Source: Mesorhizobium sp. WSM3862
GTDB lineage: Bacteria > Pseudomonadota > Alphaproteobacteria > Rhizobiales > Rhizobiaceae
Direction of reading: 5' to 3'
NCBI RefSeq assembly: GCF_002294985.1
Contig: NZ_NSGE01000002.1
Location: forward strand, 124,001 to 188,000
DNA length: 64,000 nt
The position numbers and the translations under genes were made by a program. This document shows, one piece after another, positions 16,824 to 23,359 of this stretch (the first letter of the stretch is position 1; the number at the start of each line of letters is the position of its first letter). A model generated the notes under the pieces. That model saw nothing but the letters and a program-made list of their open reading frames with translations. It did no database searches and was not told where the DNA came from.

Positions 16824-17306
16824 ATGGCCAAAGACTCTGCACTATTGTCAGAGCTTCATAAACTTATTGGGCAACGGATGGATGCTGGCCAGATTGCACA
16901 ACCAAGCCAAATCGTTACAGATATTTTCAAAAGCAAACCTCTGGCGGGCCCGCATGCTGACTTCTATAAAGCGTTTGCTAAGAAGGAACTGGTAGGTGTC
17001 GTCACACGCATGTTGAAGCGAGTGGGGATGAGCGACGATCCTGCGTCTCCACAGATGGTCTTTCCCGGCCACACTCGCTTGGTCAAATCGTATCCTGTAC
17101 TTCGCGACGGTGAACGCTCCCTGGTTCCAATAGGGCTTTGCACAACGCACGAACTTTCTAACCATGTCTCGCTTCTTCGAAAGCAGGCAAAAGGCTGCGA
17201 GAACCACGCCGCAGAATTAGAGGGCTACCTGGCCAACAAGGCTTCTCGGAGGGAGAACCAAGCGGAAATGAAGCAGTCTGAAAAGACCGAAGCCGAACCG
17301 GCGTGA
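16824..17306 (+). CDS. Hypothetical protein, accessory region
   Basis: 160-residue soluble protein with no family I recognise. The N-terminal ~75 residues look helical (LLSELHKLIGQRMDAGQIAQ, KAFAKKELVGVVTRMLKRVG). The middle has a VFPGHTRLVKSYPVLRDGERSLVPIG segment, and the last 30 residues are charged and probably disordered (Glu/Lys-rich). The ATG has only a weak site upstream. It lies between two TCCGAA palindromes, on the same strand as the nucleotide-enzyme and protease island that starts at 17566, so it may belong to that regulon. GC content is lower than in the ICE core genes, which fits acquired cargo. Confidence 0.65.
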   Translation: MAKDSALLSELHKLIGQRMDAGQIAQPSQIVTDIFKSKPLAGPHADFYKAFAKKELVGVVTRMLKRVGMSDDPASPQMVFPGHTRLVKSYPVLRDGERSLVPIGLCTTHELSNHVSLLRKQAKGCENHAAELEGYLANKASRRENQAEMKQSEKTEAEPA

Positions 17307-17329
17307 TAGTCGAGCTGGCCTGGAGCTGG

Positions 17330-17343
17330 TCCGAATTTTCGGA
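17330..17343. promoter_or_regulatory. 14-bp palindrome TCCGAATTTTCGGA
   Basis: Perfect inverted repeat of TCCGAA around TT, 24 bp after the stop of the gene at 16824 and ~220 bp before the TMPK-like gene. It shares the TCCGAA core with 16549-16576 and 18177-18195. A binding site for a local regulator is plausible; no promoter boxes can be assigned with confidence. Confidence 0.45.
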
Positions 17344-17565
17344 AGATCACCCGGTACTCTGAGACCGCCTAACTCATGCGAACCACGGGGCTTCTAGTGT
17401 TCGACACAGGACAATTCGCCCAGTCCTAAACTGCGGATAAATCTTTTGCCGCATCAATGGCCGCTGAGTATGAAAGCCTCGACTGCGACGCTGGCGTTCT
17501 GCTGAGTTTGACGGTTTAATTAGATGCCATTTGCTTATCTATTGGCCGGTACATGGGGTGTGTAA

Positions 17566-18177
17566 ATGTCTGGAAAATTATTTTTTATCGAGGGTCCGGA
17601 CGGAGTTGGCAAAACGACGACGATCGATCTCCTGAAGGTCGCCTTAGCGCAACGATCTGGCCGCTTTGAATTCTTGAGCTTTCCGGGGAAAGCTGAAGGC
17701 ACCCTTGGCGCAGTCGTTTATCGTATTCACCACGATCCGGCGGCATTTAGAATAGCGACAATGAGCGAGCTCTCGAAGCAGGCGCTTCATGTTGCTGCTC
17801 ACCTTGACGCTATCGAACGGCTCATTGTGCCAGCGCTGAAATCCGGGACACATATCTTCCTCGACCGTTTCTGGTGGTCGACGCTCGTCTATGGCGCGGC
17901 CGCTGGCGTCCATCAGGCCGGCCTCCGAACACTCGTGGAAGCCGAACGACTTGTCTGGGATAAGTTTCAGCCGGCACTTGCCATTCTTCTCGATCGGGAT
18001 CAGCCAATCGACCGGGATGACGAGATCAGCAGTTGGTTGAAGCTGCGTGACGCTTACCGGAGTCTCGCGCTCGAGGAAGGTTCTCATTATCCAGTGGAAA
18101 TTGTCTCAAATATGCGGACACCCGTAGAAGCAGCTTCGGCGATCGTCACGCTTGTCGAGAGGACGCTGGAGAAATGA
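17566..18177 (+). CDS. Thymidylate-kinase-like nucleotide kinase
   Basis: 203-residue P-loop kinase of the TMPK type, starting MSGKLFFIEGPDGVGKTTT with the Walker A motif at residues 8-18, the substrate/Mg segment HIFLDRFWWSTLVYGAA (~96-112), where DRF/DRY-type motifs occur in TMPKs, and a LAILLDRDQPIDRDDEI lid-like region (~142-158). TMPKs convert dTMP to dTDP. This copy diverges from housekeeping Tmk, lacks a nearby lagging-strand polymerase gene, and sits beside thymidylate-synthase-, MazG- and UDG-like genes, so an unusual nucleotide may be its substrate (inference). The ATG follows a GGGG run by ~8 bp. A near-palindrome begins at its stop codon. Confidence 0.75.
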   Translation: MSGKLFFIEGPDGVGKTTTIDLLKVALAQRSGRFEFLSFPGKAEGTLGAVVYRIHHDPAAFRIATMSELSKQALHVAAHLDAIERLIVPALKSGTHIFLDRFWWSTLVYGAAAGVHQAGLRTLVEAERLVWDKFQPALAILLDRDQPIDRDDEISSWLKLRDAYRSLALEEGSHYPVEIVSNMRTPVEAASAIVTLVERTLEK

Positions 18178-18195
18178 TGTCCGAATTTCAGACAT
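18177..18195. promoter_or_regulatory. 19-bp near-palindrome, probable operator of the XRE operon
   Basis: ATGTCCGAATTTCAGACAT reads the same on the other strand except for one mismatched pair and the centre base. It begins at the last base of the kinase gene and lies ~60-80 bp before the small gene at 18258, the right place for an autoregulatory operator of the XRE protein encoded in that operon. It shares the TCCGAA core with the palindromes at 16549 and 17330. Confidence 0.5.
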
Positions 18196-18257
18196 TGCCT
18201 GTTGGAAAAACAGACGAACTATGTTAGGCGTTGGTGACATCCTTGGAGGACCGCGCC

Positions 18258-18599
18258 TTGCCAACCGATCCGAGCACCAAAGTCAAAGTTCCCCCCTATC
18301 CCCTCGAGCACGTCCAGGAAACGCTACTTGCTGAGCTCATCAAGTCCGTCAAGGATCTGGCGGAATTTGAAGGTGTTCTTCTTCCAAAATCTCAAAAAGA
18401 GCTGATCGTAAAGGCGATCCATATCGATTCCCACACTGTGGTCGAAATTCTCTGTGTTCTTGATGAGGTGGTTGGGTTCGAGGTGGGTCAGGCGGCTGTA
18501 CGTCCAGGGGGATATGAATCAATCCAGGAAGCTGTCGACGATGTGACATCACGCATGGCCAAGCTCTGGAATAAGCATTTTGATGGGGCGGTCGCATGA
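18258..18599 (+). CDS. Small hypothetical protein, first gene of the XRE-ImmA-papain operon
   Basis: 113-residue acidic-to-neutral helical protein of no known family: PPYPLEHVQETLLAELIKSVKDL and KELIVKAIHIDSHTVVEILCVLDEVVG are predicted helices, and the C-terminus has SIQEAVDDVTSRMAKLW. The TTG at 18258 is preferred because GGAGGA lies 7 bp before it; other in-frame TTG/GTG codons from 18231 have none. It overlaps the XRE gene by 4 bp (ATGA). It could be a phage sensor, toxin or adaptor in the operon; nothing in the sequence decides this. Confidence 0.65.
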   Translation: MPTDPSTKVKVPPYPLEHVQETLLAELIKSVKDLAEFEGVLLPKSQKELIVKAIHIDSHTVVEILCVLDEVVGFEVGQAAVRPGGYESIQEAVDDVTSRMAKLWNKHFDGAVA

Positions 18600-18967
18600 A
18601 AGGCCCCGCCAACCACGAAAAGCCGGACGAGGCCGAGCGCCTGGCCATCGCCGATAAATTGCGTCAATCTAGGGAATATATTGGGCTTAGCCAGGACGAA
18701 GTCGCCAGCCGCCTTAGTATTCCGCGGAGCGCTCTTTCCAACATTGAAACCGGCCAACGCAAGGTCGATGTCATCGAGCTTCGAAAACTCGCCACACTTT
18801 ACCGGAGACCGGTAAGCTACTTCACGAACGACGCGGACCCATCGGACATTTCGGGTCCGGTGCGCCATTTGGCCCGCACTGCATCCAAGCTGTCATCAAA
18901 CGACCTCGAGGAACTGAGCCGCTTCGCAGACTTTTTGAAGAGCCGCTCTTCGATCGAGGAAGAATAG
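18596..18967 (+). CDS. XRE-family transcriptional regulator
   Basis: 123-residue protein with a Cro/CI-type helix-turn-helix at residues ~20-75: KLRQSREYIGLSQDEVASRL, IPRSALSNIETGQRKVDVIEL and KLATLYRRPVSYF match the five-helix pattern. The C-terminal tail (~85-123) is helical and acidic. In XRE-ImmA pairs the regulator represses its operon and is cleaved or released by the ImmA-type metallopeptidase upon a signal. Here the ImmA gene starts 1 bp after the stop. The likely operator is the near-palindrome at 18177-18195. It overlaps the preceding small gene by 4 bp. Confidence 0.85.
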   Translation: MKGPANHEKPDEAERLAIADKLRQSREYIGLSQDEVASRLSIPRSALSNIETGQRKVDVIELRKLATLYRRPVSYFTNDADPSDISGPVRHLARTASKLSSNDLEELSRFADFLKSRSSIEEE

Positions 18968-18968
18968 A

Positions 18969-19988
18969 ATGACGGCGATCGAAAACGCCATTCGAAAAGC
19001 GATGGCCGCCGCCGGTCGGCTACAGAACGATCTGGCTATTCGAGACAGGATCGAACGCGCCAACGGTGCTCTGAATGGCCAGATCGACGTTTTTGGCGTC
19101 ATGGCACATCTCAACCTGCCGCTCATCTTTCGCCCCTTGGAAGGTCTGCTCGGAGCATTCATGAGCGAGCCGGTTCCCGGGGTGCTTGTTACCACCAAGC
19201 GTCCGCTCAGCGTGCAGCGGTTCACCGCGGCCCACGAGCTCGGACATTTTTATCTCAAGCACAGGCCAAGCCTTGATGACGATTCGATCCTGCGCCGCAG
19301 TCCCTTTGCGGCTTCAAGGAATACAAATCTTCAAGAGGTAGAGGCGGATGCGTTCGCCGCGTCATTTCTCCTGCCTCAATGGCTGGCACTCTTTCATTGT
19401 AAGCGACACGGCTGGACTAAGCCTGATCTTCCCCATCCTCGAATCGTCTATCAGCTGTCGCTGCGGGCCGGCACGAGCTACTCCGCTACCTGCTGGACGC
19501 TTGCCCGCTATAATTTGATCAGCCGTTCAGATGCAAAACGCCTTGCCGACATAGAGCCGAAGAAGATTAAAAAGGGGATTCTCGGCGAGGTGGAGCCGGC
19601 AGCATATTATGGTGATGTCTGGGAGCTGAGCGAGGCAGATAGAGGAGAAGTTCTTCACGGCGGCCCCGACGATCTTTTTGTGATGCGCCTGGAGGAGAAC
19701 GCTGGCGCCGGCTATCTATGGCGTTTTGATGAGCTGACGCCGGATGCATTCGCGGTCAGGGAAGATGTCCGGGAGGTGACCGGGGAGGAGAACTCAGGGG
19801 GGCCTGTCGTTCGAAGGATCGTCGCGCAATCTGTAAGGCAGCAGCAAGGCACCATCCGGATGACGGAAGCGCGGCCTTGGCAGCCCGGCAGCGTTATCAA
19901 TGACTATACGCTCGACGTAGATCTTAATGGCCCTGAAGTCGCGGGCTGGTCACGTGCGGAACGTCGTTTCCGACTGGAGGCCGCGTAA
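18969..19988 (+). CDS. ImmA/IrrE metallopeptidase fused to a chagasin-type (I42) cysteine-protease inhibitor
   Basis: 339-residue two-domain protein. Residues ~1-200 form an ImmA/IrrE zinc peptidase: RFTAAHELGHFYLKH (HELGH at 89-93) and LQEVEADAFAASFLLP (third-ligand region ~125). Residues ~218-338 match a chagasin-like inhibitor fold, with all three inhibitory loops: ENAGAGYLW (243-251, for the NPTTG loop), a GG-containing middle loop (SGGPVVRR), and EARPWQPG (the R-P-W/F loop). Chagasins block papain-family proteases, and the next gene, overlapping by 1 bp, encodes one. This suggests that the protein holds the protease inactive and that its peptidase domain may switch the system on. I know of no described fusion of this kind. 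Confidence 0.82.
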   Translation: MTAIENAIRKAMAAAGRLQNDLAIRDRIERANGALNGQIDVFGVMAHLNLPLIFRPLEGLLGAFMSEPVPGVLVTTKRPLSVQRFTAAHELGHFYLKHRPSLDDDSILRRSPFAASRNTNLQEVEADAFAASFLLPQWLALFHCKRHGWTKPDLPHPRIVYQLSLRAGTSYSATCWTLARYNLISRSDAKRLADIEPKKIKKGILGEVEPAAYYGDVWELSEADRGEVLHGGPDDLFVMRLEENAGAGYLWRFDELTPDAFAVREDVREVTGEENSGGPVVRRIVAQSVRQQQGTIRMTEARPWQPGSVINDYTLDVDLNGPEVAGWSRAERRFRLEAA

Positions 19989-20665
19989 TGTCGAGGCCGT
20001 CGCTCACCCATGACCTGCGCAGCATGTTTGGAGAAGTGCGTGATCAGGGCGTGCGCCCAACATGCTTGGCTTTTGCTGTGAGCGATTGCCATGCGGCGGT
20101 TCGCGACGGGTGGGATCCACTTTCGGCCGAGTTTGTCTTTTACCACGCGCAAAGGCGTGCAGGCCTGCTGCCGAACCAAGGTGCGCTCCTATTGCACATC
20201 CTTGAAGCGATCCGCGACGACGGACAGCCTCCCGAGACAAGCTGGCCCTATCTTGCAGACTTACCTGCGGACCTGAGCAATTGGGGGCCGCCGGTTGTCG
20301 AAACTAAGTACTTTCGAAACTTCGAGCGCGGGCCGGGGTCTTTTGACGAGATCCTTGCGAATTTGCTGGGAGGATCTCCGACCGTAGTAGTGCTGTACGT
20401 CGGCGAGGCGTTTTACAACCCTGACGGCCAAGGAATTGTCGCAGGCTATCCTGGCGAGAAAGACGTCACCCGTCATGCTGTTATCGCGGTAGGCGCTGGG
20501 ATCGTTGGAGGGCGGCGGGCTCTGCTCGTGCGCAACTCCTGGGGACCGTTCTGGGGTCTGAATGGCCATGCGTGGGTTACCGAGGATTACGTTTCACAGA
20601 GATTGCGCCGGATCGCGGTGCTGAAGGAGGAAGTCGGTGTATCTGCCCATCAAAACGCAGCCTAG
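19988..20665 (+). CDS. Papain-like (C1 family) cysteine protease without propeptide
   Basis: 225-residue cytoplasmic papain-fold protease. The active site is complete: oxyanion Gln20 and nucleophile Cys26 in VRDQGVRPTCLAFAVSD, His163 in DVTRHAVIAVGAG, and Asn183 in LLVRNSWGPFWGLNGHAWV. There is no signal peptide and no inhibitory pro-domain, because the catalytic domain starts almost at residue 1. The preceding gene carries a chagasin-type inhibitor domain, which could replace the propeptide in trans. The ATG overlaps the stop of that gene by 1 bp and the following gene begins 29 bp inside this one. Likely a regulated effector protease; targets are unknown. Confidence 0.85.
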   Translation: MSRPSLTHDLRSMFGEVRDQGVRPTCLAFAVSDCHAAVRDGWDPLSAEFVFYHAQRRAGLLPNQGALLLHILEAIRDDGQPPETSWPYLADLPADLSNWGPPVVETKYFRNFERGPGSFDEILANLLGGSPTVVVLYVGEAFYNPDGQGIVAGYPGEKDVTRHAVIAVGAGIVGGRRALLVRNSWGPFWGLNGHAWVTEDYVSQRLRRIAVLKEEVGVSAHQNAA

Positions 20666-21413
20666 CTGCGCGTCTGCTTGGCTCGCGGCCGTCACTGCCG
20701 TCAATTCGGCCAGTGGCAGCCACGATGCACAAAACGTCATCGTGGACGTCGCCAACCCGACGGTCATGAGCGACGCCGACCTAGAGGTAATCTCCCTTGT
20801 CGATGAGTACCTCCGGGAATACGACAGGTATCCGGTAGAGACAGTCGCCAACACCATCTTTCCGCGCTCTCTATTCTTGAGACATAAGGCTCCCGCTTTC
20901 TATGACATTTATCGAACCAAGGTTCTTCCGCGCATCAAAAAGGGCGATTGGGGACGATACTTCGATCGTATGATCACCTTTCCGCTGCAGAAAAAGGGAA
21001 AATACCTCAATCCCTTGGACGAAATGGTGACGAAAATGCGCGATCAAGTTGCATCCGGCAGGTGTTTCCGTAACGTCTACGAGATCACTATCTACGATCC
21101 CATCCGTGACGCCGGTCCTCTGATGAACAGACAGTGCCTGAGCTTCCTAAGCTTCAAGCTTACGGATGGGCCTGAACGCAAGCTTCTTCTGACGGCGATG
21201 TACCGCAATCACTACTACATCGAACGGCTTCTGGGAAATCTCATCGGCCTCGGCCGCTTGATGAAATTCGTTGCAGACGAGGTGAAAGTCGACGTGGGAA
21301 GCCTGACGATCGTTTCGACCCATGCCGTGGTCGACTGCCCGTCGGACAGGGAAAGCCTGAGTGACCTCCTTGATGAGGCTCGAGCGACGGGAAGCCTGAG
21401 AGAAGCGGCCTGA
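20637..21413 (+). CDS. Thymidylate-synthase-like protein
   Basis: 258-residue protein whose C-terminal half resembles the thymidylate synthase/dCMP hydroxymethylase fold: NRQCLSFLSFKL places a cysteine (Cys167) where the TS nucleophile sits, followed by LLLTAMYRNHYYIERLLGN (the R-S-x-D-type phosphate-binding region, altered), IGLGRLMKFVADEV and GSLTIVSTHA. The first half (NTIFPRSLFLRH, WGRYFDRM) is unlike housekeeping ThyA. These features suggest an enzyme acting on dUMP or a modified pyrimidine nucleotide, or a catalytically altered relative. The GTG at 20637 has GGAGGAAG 6-13 bp upstream and lies inside the protease gene, so translation is coupled. The stop at 21413 abuts the convergent UDG-like gene. 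Confidence 0.68.
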   Translation: MYLPIKTQPSCASAWLAAVTAVNSASGSHDAQNVIVDVANPTVMSDADLEVISLVDEYLREYDRYPVETVANTIFPRSLFLRHKAPAFYDIYRTKVLPRIKKGDWGRYFDRMITFPLQKKGKYLNPLDEMVTKMRDQVASGRCFRNVYEITIYDPIRDAGPLMNRQCLSFLSFKLTDGPERKLLLTAMYRNHYYIERLLGNLIGLGRLMKFVADEVKVDVGSLTIVSTHAVVDCPSDRESLSDLLDEARATGSLREAA

Positions 21414-22082
21414 TCAGAGAAGATGCAGTTGTGTCTGCGGGACCGCTCTACCCCGAACGCTGTAAAACGTCTCCAGTGCACCTATGAATTCATTCTGTCC
21501 GCCGTAACTTGGATGCCGTACCGCTGTTGCGGCCAGATCAAGATCGGCGAGGGCGGACTGCGCATCGCGGCCGATTGCAACGAGATGTTTTGGTCGGAGG
21601 GCGGCGATCAGACTTTCAAGCAGGGGCTTGCAGGCAAGCCTCTCGCTTTTTGTATGGCAGCGGTTGGTCATCGCATCCCCTGCTGCATGAGGATGGAAAG
21701 GAAAGACGTTCCATAAAAAAATCGGCTGCTCGATCGATCTCAGCATTTGCCAGATGACCGTAGCCGTTCTCTCGGCAATCGGAGGTCCTTTTGTTGCTCT
21801 GTGCAATGGCGCTGTCCCGAGCAAATCTGCGTGCCAATCGAGATGCAATTCATCAGTTAGCGCGAGTCCGGTGCGACGACCGCCTCGATAGCCAAGATCG
21901 CGGGCGATCCAGAATGAATGAACACCCCGCGCTAACGCGGCATCCAGAACCGCTTCGAGGTTCCTGCGCCGGATCGCCGGTGCTTCGTCGGTATCGAAAT
22001 CTGGGCACGCGTCAACATACGGATTGAACGCGTTTTCAAACCTGTACGAGGCAAGTTCTTCAACAAAGGCTGCAGCTTTCAT
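21414..22082 (-). CDS. Uracil-DNA-glycosylase-like protein
   Basis: 222-residue protein with patterns of the UDG superfamily: FWIARDLGYRGGRRTGLALTD (~57-78), FLWNVFPFHPHA (~122-133) resembling the water-activating motif region, and VRHPSYGGQNEF near the C-terminus, where UDGs have an HPS motif. UDGs remove uracil or damaged/modified bases from DNA. The start at 22082 gives a 4-bp ATGA overlap with the upstream MazG-like gene; the frame continues upstream without a site. It ends exactly next to the convergent thymidylate-synthase-like gene, so the two groups form one compact block. Substrate is not predictable; a modified base made by, or met through, this island is possible. Confidence 0.72.
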   Translation of the reverse strand: MKAAAFVEELASYRFENAFNPYVDACPDFDTDEAPAIRRRNLEAVLDAALARGVHSFWIARDLGYRGGRRTGLALTDELHLDWHADLLGTAPLHRATKGPPIAERTATVIWQMLRSIEQPIFLWNVFPFHPHAAGDAMTNRCHTKSERLACKPLLESLIAALRPKHLVAIGRDAQSALADLDLAATAVRHPSYGGQNEFIGALETFYSVRGRAVPQTQLHLL

Positions 22083-23227
22083 GGCGCAAGCTCCTGCACG
22101 GTCATGCTCCGTTTGTCTAGATCGAGAACCAACCGTCCACGACGATGTTCTTTGAGATAACGGTAGGCTGAATTGCCCGTCAGGATGGCCTGTTCCCAAA
22201 GCCACAGAGGGCAAGTTTCGGGTTCGAAACCATGAACAAATCCCTTGACCGTCTTCAGCAAGTTTAGATCGACCTCATCTCGGCTTTCAAAGAAGCCGTG
22301 CTCCTTCGCACGCGAAAAAACGTAGGCTGCTACGCCTTCCTCAACGATGATCGCTCGTAGGCCATCCTCGCCGTCGTCCACTTTGGTTTTGCTTTTCCGT
22401 TTCACCTTCAAAAGCGCCCGTGTCACCGGCGACCACCCCAAGACGGCTGCGTAAGCATAGTGGAACGCATCATGGAAACGATAGAAATCTTCGACGATGT
22501 TATTGTCGGTAAGCCGGTCACCAATATTAACGCCGTTGCACCGCTGGTACACATACGCTTTCTCGCCGCTCAGCCGCTCGAAGATCTCAATCTCCAGATG
22601 GCGCGGCAACTGCTCCTCCGGGAGGAAGTCGGTGTCGAACAAAGCTGGCGGCGTCCGTTCGAGCGGCCATTTGTCTCGTGCCTTCAGGATATTGCGAACG
22701 GCGGCATCGCCCAATGTCACGCCAGCTTCGGTTGCGGCATCAATAAGATTTCGGAAAATGACCGACAACTTGCTGAGAAGTAACGGTCTGTCCGTTTTGG
22801 AAACAGCTTCGCCGTGCTCGTTGGCTAGATTTCCTACGGCGTTCGCGAGCTTCAGAAGGGTTCGTGACACCTCGGGGGTTGGAAATGGGAGTCGAAGGCT
22901 AGGCTGCGGCTGTAGCTGCAGGAAGGTAAGCGGCCCATCGGGCGAATGGCGGAAGTCCGCTGCCAGCTCTTCGAGCGAAATATCCGCTTGCGCCGCGATG
23001 ATCGCCAGATACCAAAGCGCATCCCCGAACTCCTCGAGCACACCGCGTTCATACGAGTCGTATGCGTTAGCGTCTCGCTGCTTTTTCTTCACCTCGCTCA
23101 AGAGGCTGCCGGTTTCTCCGAACAATCCAAGGATGGGCAACCCCAAACCGGTCGCCTTGCCGTGCGTTTTGTCTGTCGTCTTCGCAGCGGTCTGGTAATC
23201 ATTCAGCGTAATCGTAGAAGCGTCCAT
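22079..23227 (-). CDS. MazG-like nucleotide pyrophosphohydrolase, fused to an unknown domain
   Basis: 382-residue protein. Residues ~8-95 form an all-alpha NTP pyrophosphatase (MazG-type) domain: GLFGETGSLLSEVKKKQRD and a second acidic helix VLEEFGDALWYLAIIAAQ (Glu66, Asp69 as metal ligands). A second helical, possibly MazG-derived region occupies ~185-330 (DNNIVEDFYRFHDAFHYAYAAVLGWSP, EGVAAYVFSRAKEHGF). Such enzymes cleave (d)NTPs to NMPs and can clear unusual nucleotides or starve phage replication. It is the first gene of a two-gene - strand operon with the UDG-like gene, overlapping by 4 bp. The start at 23227 is 130 bp from the divergent hydrolase-caspase operon. Confidence 0.78.
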   Translation of the reverse strand: MDASTITLNDYQTAAKTTDKTHGKATGLGLPILGLFGETGSLLSEVKKKQRDANAYDSYERGVLEEFGDALWYLAIIAAQADISLEELAADFRHSPDGPLTFLQLQPQPSLRLPFPTPEVSRTLLKLANAVGNLANEHGEAVSKTDRPLLLSKLSVIFRNLIDAATEAGVTLGDAAVRNILKARDKWPLERTPPALFDTDFLPEEQLPRHLEIEIFERLSGEKAYVYQRCNGVNIGDRLTDNNIVEDFYRFHDAFHYAYAAVLGWSPVTRALLKVKRKSKTKVDDGEDGLRAIIVEEGVAAYVFSRAKEHGFFESRDEVDLNLLKTVKGFVHGFEPETCPLWLWEQAILTGNSAYRYLKEHRRGRLVLDLDKRSMTVQELAP

Positions 23228-23302
23228 CCCCGAATCCTCCCTATGAACGAGGGTGACAGACTATTCGGGAAATAGGAATCGGAGACTTTGAACATGTAGG
23301 CG

Positions 23303-23322
23303 CTGTGGCTTGCTAGCCACAG
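23303..23322. promoter_or_regulatory. Perfect 8-bp stem-loop between divergent operons
   Basis: CTGTGGCT-TGCT-AGCCACAG forms a perfect hairpin or operator-like palindrome in the 132-bp gap between the MazG-like gene (-) and the hydrolase-caspase operon (+). Its position suits a regulator site shared by both promoters or a leader hairpin of the + strand operon. Confidence 0.45.
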
Positions 23323-23359
23323 GCATTCAAGTTAAGTGCAAATATTAGGGGGTACGGGA

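Noticed and set aside
22497-23198. 233-codon plus-strand frame across the MazG-like gene
   Set aside because: Ser/Arg-rich low-complexity translation antisense to a recognisable MazG domain.
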